This document shows, one piece after another, positions 1-10,785 of a stretch of 64,000 nucleotides of DNA. The position numbers were made by a program, and so were the translations under genes. Origin of the DNA: Welwitschia mirabilis (Eukaryota; Gnetophyta; Gnetopsida; Welwitschiales); NCBI GenBank assembly GCA_051453625.1, contig JBOZIK010000001.1:282801709-282865708 (forward strand). Reading direction: 5' to 3'. Positions within the stretch are counted from its first letter, which is position 1. The number at the start of each line of letters is the position of its first letter. The notes under the pieces were generated by a model, which saw only the letters and a list, made by a program, of their open reading frames with translations, was not told the origin of the DNA and did no database searches.

Positions 1-80
1 TAAGTCATTTGAGCTTCATAGCAATGATGTAAGTTGTCTTATAAAAGGTCTTATAATGTTTTTTTATTTAATTAATTATT

Positions 81-354
81 TTGATCCTCCAATGACATAG
101 CAAAAGTTCCATATACATATCTAGATTTAGATTTAGTTAAATTACACTTTTTACAATTTATTTAACCAAATAATTAAGTAATAATCTATAATAAAAAAGA
201 TTTAATGACTTATCCAATGGATCATTTTGGTCTCTGAAGGACATAGTAAAAATTTCATGTTGATATATAGATTTAGATTTAGTTATGATTATACTTTTTA
301 CAATTTATTTTACCAAATAATTATGTAATAATTTGTAATGAATAAGATTTAATG
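81..354. repeat. Two-unit tandem duplication, period about 146 bp
   Basis: A block containing a 'catagcaaaag' motif near 96 recurs as 'catagtaaaaa' near 242. Both units then carry 'tagatttagatttagtta', a stretch like 'ctttttacaatttattt' and 'aagatttaatga', ending near 208 and 354. The units differ at a minority of positions. No coding potential or known family is seen. Confidence 0.75.
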
Positions 355-1172
355 AGAAAGTTTATACTCTCTTTTATACCATTTTTTAAAGGAGAATAAG
401 TTATGTGTATTATTCATGTACCTATTTAGTCTTTCTTTAGATTAAAAAAATCATGTAAGTATTCTTACTTCATTTTGATATCCTTCTTCAGTAATTAAAT
501 ATGTGGTAATTTTAATTAAAAATATATTACATTAAAAATTTAAATGTGTTTGATGTTTTTAAATTTAAAGAAGAAAAAAATATTTATAATCTATCAAAGT
601 AACTTTTCATATACAAAATATACATAAGGAGAGAAACAAGATTTACATTATGAGAGGCATTTGATGTGGATCCTACCATTTGATAAAATATCTATTTCCT
701 AATAATAGAAGAAAAGATAAATCAAGAAAAGAGTCGAAAACAGCTAAGGTACTCCTTAATCTCATGGTCACAACTGCAAAGAATATGAATCGATTTATTT
801 AATTTTAATTTATGAACCAATTAGATGATATAACTATACATGAAGTGTAACATGTGCATTTGCTTATGAGAAGTGAGAGATATTAAACATGGACATGCTA
901 TTCTAATTTTAAAGAATAGATGTTACTATATGTGTAGACAATAAATGGTTTATAATATGTAAATATTTTTTTCTTTATAATGTTATTACAGTACTTACTA
1001 TCTAATTCCTTTTTTCCAAACTTATTTTATCATAGAAATTCAATTTTCTTTCAATATTTTTAAGAATTAATAGTTAAGTTCATTCCATAAGTAAAGTTCT
1101 TATCATATGTATTCATGAATTTTATTTAACTTGTATTTTAATCTATAATCTCAAAAACCTCCTAATCTGTAA
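355..1172. other. AT-rich flank, nothing recognised
   Basis: No open frame of useful length, RNA gene or repeat match to other parts of the window was seen before the first LTR begins. Confidence 0.5.
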
Positions 1173-3183
1173 TGTTCACATTTTTGCTTTTCTTATAAAA
1201 TTTATAGGTTTATGTTTAATAAAATATTTGAAAAAAATTGACTTACTTGAAATCCCAATTGTGGTAAGTGCTATATTCTTGAAATGCAGTATTATTGAGT
1301 TGTAATATGAATACCTTTTGATTAAATGTTTGTACCCAATATTTTTATATGCTCTTGTGGTGGAAGTAATATCTTTTATTTACTTATGCAATTGAAAGTT
1401 AATGTTGAATTAAATGCTTACAGTGGAGACATGTTATTTATTCCTTTTTCTTATTATTAAATGTAAAGCATTATCTTGATTATATTATTAAAAGCACTCA
1501 GTAGCCAGGTAACCATTTATGAGATATTATGTAACCCCTCTCTTAACCTCATTCATTCATGGTATTTTGTCTTCGTATGCATGGAATCTTTGCCAACTTT
1601 TATTTTGTCCTCATATTCTTGTGACTCTTCACATTCCACCAAATCTTGATTATAAATAGGACTCTCCTCCTCTTTTTTTACTCACTTTTAAAAACTTTTG
1701 ATACTGAGTCTTAGAATCAAAAAAGCCTTGAAGACTAGAAAACATCTTGAGTTCTTCTTAAAAATCAGTATGGTTTCTTACCTTCGTGCTTCCTTGTTGG
1801 TCCTTTCTTATACATTTTGTATTGATATTATTATGTTTATTGTATGGTAGTACTTTGTGCTTTCTTAATGGCCCTTTCTTATGCATTTTGTATTAAAGTT
1901 TTCATGTTTATATATGATTCTATAATTTCATGCTTCCTTAATGGTCATTTCTTATGCATTTTGTATTAAAATCGTCATGTTACGTATGATTCTATACTTT
2001 TGTATTTTCTTGATGGTCCTTGCTTATGCATTTGTTTACTGAGATCAATGCATATTTATATTTCTATATGTTAAATGTTAAATCATGTGATGCTTGAATA
2101 AGATAAACTTTATGCTGATATGTGCTTCATCTTCATTACTCTCTTTTCTTGATATTTGAAGTTATCTTTATTAGTATAAGATGAATATTTTCAACTGTAG
2201 TATTCTGGGTCATTACATTTTGGTATCAGAGCATTAAAGATGAATATTTTCAACTGTAGGATTCCAGGTCATTACATTTTGATATTGGAGCTGTACTAGG
2301 TTTATAAATGTGAAAATGAGGACATTACAGCTAAGATGGGCATGAGTTCATGAAGGATCATTGGATCTATATTTATAGAAAAATATTTTAATTAATTGTA
2401 TCTATTTTTGGTTATTAGAGTTAAATACTTGGATACATAAACATGCAATATGTTATTTGTTATTGTGATAACTCTATTTATTCATAAGTGTGTGGCTTGC
2501 GGTACTTAAAGTTTCCTCTAAAATTTTATGATATATGGAATGATGATTATCCTTCTTGAAAATTTAGCAATAAATATTGTTTATTTGAGATTATATTTTC
2601 TAGTTATTATCTGATGAAATATTGAATCTTTGGCCATGTATTTATGTAATATCATATCAGTTATTGAATTGAAAATTTATGGTTTCTTAAGAACCTTCTT
2701 CAGATAAACCTGAATTTGTGCATTATAATTATACTATATTTGGAAAATTTTATTAGAAAATATTGGTAAGATTTCATGATAAGTTGATGTTTTCTTAAAT
2801 ATCTCAGAAGTTTTATTAATGTATTTTTGATAAATTTTCTTTTAAATTTGGAAAAGAGACTTTTCCTCCTTCCGAAAAGAACTTAAATTCTAAGAAAATA
2901 AAGTTACCTTTCCTTTTGAAATTAATTAAGGTTTGTATGATCAATTAGTAGGAAAGAATCCTTTGAAAACTAATTTAAGATACCATGGAAAAGAGGACCA
3001 CCTTAAAGAGATTTATTAATAAATAAAGTTATAAATTCTTGAGATGGAAGTTATAAAGATTAAATTTTCTATCAATAATATAGATAGTTTTTAAGTAATA
3101 CTTTGATAAGGGGAATTAATAAGAATTTAATCCATTATAGATAAGTAATATTCATAAGTCTAAAAAAACAAATCTGGAAGTTA
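1173..3183 (+). mobile_element. Ty3/gypsy LTR, copy 1 (mosaic)
   Basis: The left part begins 'tgttcacatttttgc' and matches the starts of the LTRs at 3804 and 6210 for about 900 bases, sharing for example 'tttatgtttaataaaatatt' and a motif like 'tcttgattatattattaaaa'. The right part, 2325-3183, matches 7683-8553 near the end of the third LTR ('gctaagatgggcatgagttc', 'ggaccaccttaaagagat'). In place of the minisatellite that separates these parts in the third copy, this one has a short segment carrying 'ttacattttggtatcagagc', the usual LTR end plus iMet primer site. Either the LTR ends at 2217 and another LTR tail follows, or the LTR is a recombinant. Confidence 0.7.
2179..2290 (+). repeat. 58-bp tandem duplication carrying LTR end and iMet primer site
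   Basis: 'aagatgaatattttcaactg' followed by 'tcattacattttg' occurs twice, about 58 bases apart. The first copy continues as the intact 12-base iMet-type primer site TGGTATCAGAGC at 2221-2232. The second is decayed (TGATATTGGAGC). Confidence 0.85.
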
Positions 3184-3803
3184 TATTTTCTCTAATTCAA
3201 TAATCATTTTAATCCTAGAAAATGGAAATGTTCTGAAGGTCATGAATAATAAAGGAGTTGTATAAATTTTGAAATTGATATGCCATGAAGTTTAGAATTT
3301 TGATGAAGGTGTGCATCTCACTTAAGAGTAAGTTTTATGAATCTCTATATTGATGATATTAATGACCTAGACTAAGCTATGTGGATTTGTTTATTAAAAA
3401 ACAATAGTGTGAAGATAAAGGCTAGCCTATACCAACTACTTCCAACATAAATGTAATTAAGAATAACTTCCAACATGTACTTTATAGTAAGTTTGTCAAA
3501 ATGAAGAAGGTGAAATGTGGCTTTAGATTTTTATGTGAAGTGATTAGTAAGATTGCATAATTCTTATCATAAATGAAGATACCAATTATTATTTAAATTG
3601 CAAATTAATCTTTATAAAGATTATAGAGTTTTGTATGTCTGTCAAATCAGCTTTTAATACATAGTATGGAGAATATCTTTAATAGTAAAGTGGTTTAACC
3701 AATCTATAGAAGTAACAACTTGGAAGACAAAAGCAAATGTTAATCAGTGAAAACTTGACTTTTAGCAAGTTTTGAGGATAAAACTTCTTAAGAAGATGAG
3801 AAA
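3184..3803 (+). mobile_element. 3' end of gypsy internal region with polypurine tract
   Basis: The block matches 5612-6209: both contain 'atgccatgaagtttag', 'gattagtaagattgcat' or close variants, and 'accaatctatagaagta'. At its end comes 'ttgaggataaaacttc' and the purine-rich 'aagaagatgagaaa' right before the next LTR. This is the usual plant gypsy arrangement of last codons, polypurine tract and LTR. No open frame survives. Integrase and RT motifs were not found, so copy 1 lacks most of its internal region. Confidence 0.7.
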
Positions 3804-4660
3804 TGTCACATCCACATTTTCCCTTTCTTATAAAATTTGCAAGTTTATGTTTAATGAAATATTTGGAATATATTGAATTACTTAAAACCTCCAATTATTG
3901 TAAATGATATATTCTTAAAATGTAGTTTTATTAAATTGTAATATGAATAACCTTTTGATTAAGTGCTTGTATTCAATTTTCATATGCTCTTATGATGGAA
4001 ATGATTTCTTTTATTTACTTATGCAATTATGTTGAAATTAATGTATATTGTGGAGACATGTTATTTATCCTTTTTCATCATTATTAAATATGAAGCATTA
4101 TCTTGATTATATTATTAAAAGCACCTAGTGGCCAGACAATTTTTTATGAGATGTTATGTAACCCATCTCTTAACCATCGACTCAGGTTTTATGCTTTTAT
4201 ATTCTTGAGTTTTGTCATCTTACTCATGTTCTTTCACTTTAAATAGAATACTTCCTTTCTTGAGTCTAGTTTTATTCTTCTAAAATAATCTTGCTGTGAA
4301 ATCTTAGAAGCTTAGAAGGCTTAAGAACTCTGAAACACTAGGAAGGTCATCGAATAGTGAACTTTCAAGTATGGTTCTTTACTTTCATGCTTTCTTGTTG
4401 GTTCTTTTTATCCATTTTGTATTTAAATCATTATGTTTATGTATAGGTTTATTCTNNNNNNNNNNNNNNNNNNNNNNNNNNNNNNNNNNNNNNNNNNNNN
4501 NNNNNNNNNNNNNNNNNNNNNNNNNNNNNNNNNNNNNNNNNNNNNNNNNNNNNNNATAAACTTGAGGATAGAAAACTCTAAATCTTTCTAACCTTGATGT
4601 ATATTACTTTGTCTATCTAATGATTTATCCTAAGTTATCTAAAATTTTTGGGGTTTTACA
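3804..4660 (+). mobile_element. Ty3/gypsy LTR, copy 2 (with assembly gap)
   Basis: It starts TGTCACATCCACATTTT and ends 'ggggttttaca', followed by the primer-site pattern. It is preceded by a polypurine tract and followed by a primer site, so it acts as 3' LTR of the unit to its left and 5' LTR of the unit to its right. A 100-N gap at 4456-4555 probably hides the minisatellite and much of the 3' part, because the third copy is about 2.3 kb long. Confidence 0.8.
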
Positions 4661-4740
4661 TTTTGGTATTAGAGCATCAAGTTTATTAAGATTTTGCAAC
4701 TATGAAATTTGGGGTATTACATTTTAGTATAAGAGCCTAG
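4661..4740 (+). other. Duplicated iMet primer-binding site
   Basis: TGGTATTAGAGC at 4664-4675 follows the LTR end. About 60 bases later 'ggggtattacattttagtat' and 'aagagcctag' repeat the LTR end plus primer site, followed by 'gttgtgatttt', the usual start of the untranslated leader. The site is complementary to the 3' end of plant initiator tRNA-Met. Confidence 0.8.
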
Positions 4741-5611
4741 GTTGTGATTTTATTGGGTGTATCTATTGTAAAGTAATATCAACATTAGTCATAGGTTAAC
4801 AACTTTACTCAGCATAACTAATGTTAGAATGTAGATTGTAATTCCACTTAGCTTAACTCTATTAAATTTGCAAGTCTTAACATGGAAATTTAGGATTATA
4901 ACATATGTAGATTTGATTCCTATTGGTTTAACATGGCCCCAAGAAGGATATTTAACTAACCAACTAAAGTTACAACCTTTATATATCCAGTTAGCAACCT
5001 AGTAGGTGAACTTATAAACAAGAATTAAGTGGGAAGATAGCAACTCCATGATGGTATAAGTTTAGAGGATGAAATCTCTAGCTTTCTAAGGTATCAATAA
5101 CATGGCACATGTGGAATCATGGTTGATATGTTTTTAAAATAAATTAAAATTATTAAACTTCACTACTCATCAACTTGATAGAAGAACAACTATACAATGG
5201 AACGTATGAATATGGTGAAATGTGAAGAGACTTAGATCATTATTTTCAACACTTATGAAGTGGAAATTCAACTAGATTATACTTGGAAAAGTATTAATAA
5301 AACTTGAAAGAATAAGAACATAATAAAGGAGTGTAATGTGGAAGATATATACAATTTTTAAACTTGGGCTTAAGGAAGTTTTGCATAAAAACTATTAAAG
5401 GGTATGTCACAATTTGGAGTAAAAGATTGTTGTATTGTCATATTTGAGTTGTAGTTTTGGACTTAATGGTTTATGCACATTTTACCTTGGCTAGAGTAAG
5501 GAAGTCGTTAAGATATTTTGGCTTATGAAATTAAATGATTCAACTTATTTGTAAGTATATGCAATTATTTTCTTAGAAATTTCTTACATGAAGAAATATA
5601 GTAGTTCATAA
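4741..5611 (+). pseudogene. Degenerate gypsy leader and gag remnant
   Basis: After a leader of about 190 bases comes 'acatggccccaagaagga' (ATG at 4933), which reads MAPRR and then soon hits a stop. A basic MAPRR-type start is common in plant gypsy gag proteins. Downstream, fragments such as 'acatggcacatgtggaatca' sit where the gag core is expected, but every frame is broken. No protease or RT motif was found before the 3' block at 5612. Gag identity is inferred from position, start motif and flanking primer site. Confidence 0.5.
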
Positions 5612-6209
5612 CATTTTCTCTAATCAAGTGATCATTATAATACTAGAAAATGGAAAATATTAGAAGGTCATAATAAATATTTGAAGTTAATATGCCATGA
5701 AGTTTAGTGTTGTGATGAAGGTAAATGAGTAACACTTAGCTTAAGGATAAGTTTATGAATCTTTACATTGATGATATCAATGTTTTAGACTAAGTTGTAT
5801 GGATTTGTTTATTGAAGGACAACAGTGTGAAGCTAAAGTCTATCATATATCAACTACTTATAACATGAAGCAATTAGAATAATATCAAACATAGTAATTT
5901 TATTAAAATAAAGGAGGTGAGTATGACTTTATAATTTACCTTAAAGTGCTTAGTAAGATTGCATGATTCTTGTATGTATGAAAATACCAATCATAGTTTG
6001 AACTAAAAATTAATCCTTAGAAAGATTGTGAAGATCTATATGTCTGTAAGGGCATATTTTAATACATATTATGGAGAATATTTTCAAGATTATTATGATA
6101 TAACCAATCTATAGAAGTATCAACCTAGGAGGCAAATGTATATATTAATTCGTAGAGACCTAATTTTTTATCACGTTTTGAGGATAAAACTTCATAAGGA
6201 GGTGAGAAA
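5612..6209 (+). mobile_element. 3' end of gypsy internal region, second copy
   Basis: It parallels 3184-3803 from 'ttttctctaat' through 'caatctatagaagta' to 'ttttgaggataaaacttc' and the purine tract 'ataaggaggtgagaa' at 6193-6207. That tract is intact-looking and abuts the third LTR. Confidence 0.7.
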
Positions 6210-8555
6210 TGTCATATCTACATTTTTACCTTTCTTATAAAATTTGCAAGTTTATGTTTAATGAAATATTTGAAAAATTTTTAATTACTTGAAACCCCTA
6301 ATTGTTGTAAATGCTATGTTCTTGAAATGTAGTCTTATTAAATTACAATATGAATACCCTTTTGGTTAAATGTTTGTATTTAATTTTTATATGATCTTGT
6401 GGTGGAAATGATTTCTTTTATTTACTTATGCCCTTATGCTAAAATGAATGTATTTTCTAGAAACATGTTATTTATCCTTTTTCTTCATTATTAAATGTGA
6501 AGCATTATCTTGATCTATATTATTAAAAGCACCCAGTGACCAGATAGTCTTTTATGAGACATTGTGTAACCCCTCTCTTAACCATTGCCTCATGTTATAT
6601 CCTTTTATATTCCTAAGTTTCATCACCTCACTCATGTTCTCTTACTTTAAATAGAGTTCTTCCTTTCTCAAGTCTAGTTTTAGTTTTTCACAAAAATCTT
6701 GTTGTGAAATCTTGGAAGCTTAAGAGCTTTGAAACACTTAGAAGATCTTTGAACATCAAACTTGCGGGTATGATTCTTTACTTTCATGCTTCCTTATTAG
6801 TCCTTTCTTATGCGTTTTGTATTTAAATCATTATGTTTATGTATGGTTTTATTCTCTGTATTTTCTTGATGGTTTTTTCTTATGCATTTGTTTATTAAGA
6901 TCAATGTGTATGTATTCCTATAAGTTAATTGTTAAATCATATGTTGCTTGAATAAGAAAAACTCTGTGTTGATACATATCTCATCTTTATTTACCTTTCC
7001 TCAATATCTTGAAGATATCTTCTTGTATGAGATGAAAATTCATGATTAAATCCTAGTATACTCATCTTATCATCTGCTTTTGATGTCTTATTGAGGTGTT
7101 ATTTTGTGGTCAAACCTCTCTTAGCTTTGTCATATCATCTTGTTTGGACTTATGGTTATGGATTTTTTATAGATTTTCAAAAGAGGTAGTGGACTTCACA
7201 AATCACTCAATTAGGCAATGAAGAGAGAATTCCATAGATCGTCGAATGTGGTAGTGGAGATATCATATTACCACATATTGGCGAATGAAGTAGTAGGTTT
7301 TACAGATTGCTAAACAAGGTAGTGAAGTTAATGAAGGTTGAGATTATATATATATATTCACCAAATGAGGTAGTAAAATTAAATATTATATGATAACCAC
7401 AGATCACCGAATAAGGTAGTGGACTTCACTAATTTCCCAATGAGGCAGTGAAGTTAATGATGATTAAGTTTATATATATTATATTTTATATTATTGTTCA
7501 TAACCATGAGATCATTGTCTATGTTATATCTTGGATTTCTTAACGACTTGAATTATTCTTTCTGTCTTAATTCTTAAAGCATCTTACCAAACTACCTATT
7601 CTTGCCTTGGCCATACTGGGGACTATGAGATTTGATAGTTCTCATCTCATACATTTTTGTGATAGGTGGTAAATATAGAGTCTGATTGCTAAGATGGGCA
7701 TGAGTTCATAAGGAATCATTAGATCTATATTGGTGGAAAAATCGTTTGATTAGTTATATCTCTTTTTAGCTATTAGAGTTAAATAGCTAAATACATGAAC
7801 TTCCAATATGTTATTTGTTATTATAATGAGAGATAAACTCTATTTATTTATAAGTATGTAGCTTGCAGTAATTGAAGTTTGCTATAAAATTTTATGATAT
7901 ATGAAATGATGATTATCCTTCTTAAAAATGTAGCAATAAAATTTGTTTATTTGAGGTCATGTTTTCTAGATATTATCTAATGAAATCTTGGATCTTTGGC
8001 CATGTATTTATGCAATACTATATTGGTTGTTGAATTGAAAATTTATGAATTCTTGAAAACCTTCTTGGGATAAACCAGAATTTGTACCTTATTATTATAC
8101 TATATTTGGAAAATTTTATTAAAAAATCTCAATAAGATTTCATGATAAGTTGATGCTTTCTTGAATCTCTTAGATGTTTTTTTAATATATTTTTGATAAA
8201 TTTTCTTTTAAATTTGGACAAGATACTTTCCCTCCTTCCCAAAATAATTTAAATCCCAAGAAAAGAAAGTTATCTTTTCTCTTGAAATTAATTAAGGGTT
8301 GTATGATTAGTTAGTAGGAAAAACCCCTTTGAAAACTAATTTAAGGTATCATGGAAGAGTGGACCACCTTAAAGAGATCCATTATTAAAGAAAGTTTTAA
8401 ATTCTTGAGATGGACATTGCAAATATTAAATTTTTTATGAATAATATAGATAGTGTTTAATTAATTCTTTGATAAAGGGGATTAATGAGGATTTAATCCC
8501 TTATTAGATAAGTAATATCTGTAAGTTTAGAAAAACAACTACAGACATTATATTT
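6210..8555 (+). mobile_element. Ty3/gypsy LTR, copy 3 (about 2.3 kb)
   Basis: It starts TGTCATATCTACATTTTTAC right after a polypurine tract and matches the first two LTRs through about 7045. It then has a minisatellite (7171-7460), a conserved stretch 'cttgccttggccatactggg' near 7600, and the block 7689-8553 shared with 2331-3183. It ends 'acagacattata' and is followed by a decayed primer site (ttgttattaaag). It is the longest and most complete LTR of this family here. A TATA-like 'tttaaatagagttctt' at about 6645, before the leader-like part, is a plausible LTR promoter (inference). Confidence 0.7.
7171..7460. repeat. LTR minisatellite, about 8 degenerate units
   Basis: Units of roughly 30-45 bases share the core 'cacagatc..cgaatgaggtagtgga', e.g. 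'catagatcgtcgaatgtgg', 'cacatattggcgaatgaag', 'cacagatcaccgaataagg'. The same repeat is seen at 18531-18805 inside another LTR of the family. Confidence 0.8.
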
Positions 8556-8566
8556 TGTTATTAAAG

Positions 8567-8727
8567 TGTTAGAGCATATTTGTAGTTTCAACATTATAAA
8601 TGTGGGTATTAAATTTATTAAATGTTAAAATAATTATTTTACACTTATAGTGGTACTTGAACTGCCAACCTCTCTTTCTTAGTAACTGACCACTACTGTT
8701 ATGCCAATGAGCTAGTACTATCTGAAA
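8567..8727 (-). mobile_element. tRNA-derived SINE (probable)
   Basis: On the minus strand, from about 8722 down, the sequence reads 'tagctcattggc' (A-box-like, compare TRGCNNAGTGG), 39 bases, then 'agttcaagtac' (B-box-like, compare GGTTCRANTCC). An AT-rich tail runs to about 8567. Two internal RNA polymerase III promoter boxes at this distance are typical of tRNA-derived plant SINEs. It lies between the end of LTR copy 3 and a reversed LTR fragment. No clear target duplication or poly(A) tail was made out. Confidence 0.55.
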
Positions 8728-9213
8728 ACCTTCCAAGTGTTTCAGAGTTCCTAAGCCTTCTAAGCTTCTAAGATTTCATAGCAAGATTGTTTTGGAACAA
8801 TAAAACCAGACTCAAGAAAGGAAGGATTCTATTTTAAGTGAGAGAACATGAGTAAGGTGATGAAACTCAAGAATATGAAAGGACACAACATGAGTTAATG
8901 GTTAAGAGAGGGATTACATAACATCTCATAAACAATTTACTGGCCACTGAGTGATTTTAATAATATAATCAAGATAATGTTTCACATTTAATAATGATGA
9001 AATAGGATAAACAACATATCTCCATAATATATATTAATTTTAGCATAATTACATAAGTAAATAAAAGAAATCATTTCCATCACAAGAGCATATGAAAATT
9101 GAATACAAGCATTTAATCAATGATTGAGGGTTTTTTAAGTAATTCAATATTTCTAAATATTTCATTAAACATAAACTTGTAAATTTTATAAGAAAGGTAA
9201 AAATGTGGATGTG
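8728..9213 (-). mobile_element. Reversed 5' fragment of the gypsy LTR
   Basis: The reverse complement of this stretch matches the first 550 bases or so of the LTR at 3804-4360: 'gaacatgagtaaggtgatga', 'aaaccagactcaagaaagga' and, at its end, 'aaaaatgtggatgtga', the complement of the LTR start. No purine tract follows at 9214 on, so the LTR start at 9213 may be an outer element boundary. The 3' half of the LTR is missing. Confidence 0.8.
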
Positions 9214-10625
9214 ATAATATCATAAGTCATTTGAATCTTTATAAATTTCTTAGTGGTGTTCAAATCATTTAGGAATTTATTAAGATGATAATAAAGTTAT
9301 TGAACTCTATCAACCTTTTGGATTTCCACCTATGTGATCTTGGTTTCCACCATTCTAGATGTTATCCCTAGTATACTATAATGATCAACTATTTTTATCT
9401 CCATTTTCAATATCCATTAAAATTCTTCCACTACTAGAACATGAGAGAAATGAAGGTTATGTATGTTCACTTTGAGATAAAAGCCTTAATGAGTAAAACT
9501 TAAATTAAGATCCTCATGTGAAACTCTCAAAAGAACTATCGATTTTGGACAATGAACAAAGGAGAATCTATAATTTTCTACTTTAAAATGAACTACCCTT
9601 CATTTTAACTTCATCACTAATAATCAAATCCACTTAGTGGACTCTAGAAATATGCATGTTTACTAAGATATCTAGTATCTCCTAACTCTCCTCTCTTCAT
9701 ATCAATTAACATAAAACATAAATCTAAGAAACTTTTCTATTAAATTAATTGATGTTGTAGGCTCTCAGATTCGATTGAGAATGTGCAACTCCACTTCTTG
9801 GTAAGATGACTACATAATAATTTAAATGATGCAACTTATATATTTAAAAAATTAGTTATAGAGTTTGAGAAATAAAACCAATCATTCAAGAGGCAACATA
9901 AATAAGTGATGAAGAGGGATCTTATTTTCAAAAAGGGTTATGATAGTGTGTGCATTGCTACTTTTAAGAGCATTATTCTAGTAACTTTTTCTCAAATGAA
10001 TTAAATCTATTTTAAAAAATCCAAAATGTTGTCTTTACTTTTATAATCTCATTCTTTCTCACATTCTTAAAGAACTAATTCTAACAATGCTTTCAAACAA
10101 AATATCCTATGTTCATACAAAACTAAGTATGATGAGTTACTTAGAAGCAATTATTTTTTTACTTGATTTTCTTAAATAGATTTAAAATTGCAAATTATAT
10201 ATTTGATTTTTTACTTTATCATTTGTTTTATCTAAACATAACTTACATATCCATTACTTACTTTAGATATTTCATGATCTTTTGTAATCTGAGATGCTTT
10301 ACTAGCAAATACTTTTCTCTTATATCATACATATGTCTACTTCATGTTCTTTAATATTTTATATAGAATGTATAAGATTCAATTTTTCAACTATATGAGG
10401 GATTACTTCTAGAAGTAAAGAACAAGAATGCTAAAATGAAAAAGTGAAGACTAAAGTTTTAGTTAACCTATGTAACATTGCTAATTTAACTGGTACATAC
10501 TCTTAACTATAGCCTTTGATCATAAAACTTACAATAGCTTAATAATAATTATGCCTAGCAAAATCACAACCTAGCTCTAGTGTTGAAATGTATAATGGTT
10601 TCACAATAATTATTCTCAATGAAAT
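9214..10625 (-). other. Probable internal remnant of a reverse-strand gypsy copy
   Basis: By position this is downstream (minus strand) of the primer-site cluster at 10626-10785. 'aacctagctctagtgttgaa' near 10569 is the complement of the common post-primer leader motif. No gag, protease or RT motif could be read in any frame. Confidence 0.35.
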
Positions 10626-10785
10626 TTCAATTTAGGATCTAATACCAAAATGTAACGCCCAATCTTCTATAATCTAAATCTATATATAATTCTCTAATTC
10701 TAAAATGTGACATCCAGATTTTCTATAATACATCTAGATTTTCTATAATTCAAATCTTTATATAATGCTCTGATATCAAAATCTA
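10626..10785 (-). other. Tandemly repeated LTR end and iMet primer site (minus strand)
   Basis: 'ctaataccaaaatgtaacg' near 10639 and 'gctctgatatcaaaatct' near 10768 are reverse-complement primer sites plus LTR ends. Between them 'cagattttctataat' and 'tagattttctataattcaa' repeat, with an extra 'aaaatgtgacatcc'. The LTR-end/primer unit therefore exists in two to three copies 60-100 bases apart. Confidence 0.75.

Noticed and set aside
7171-7460. CRISPR-like array
   Set aside because: Units are degenerate and contiguous, with no unique spacers and no cas genes, and the array sits inside a plant LTR.
8650-8722. A functional tRNA gene
   Set aside because: Only A- and B-box-like segments are seen. 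No cloverleaf with paired acceptor stem could be formed by eye, and a SINE tail follows.
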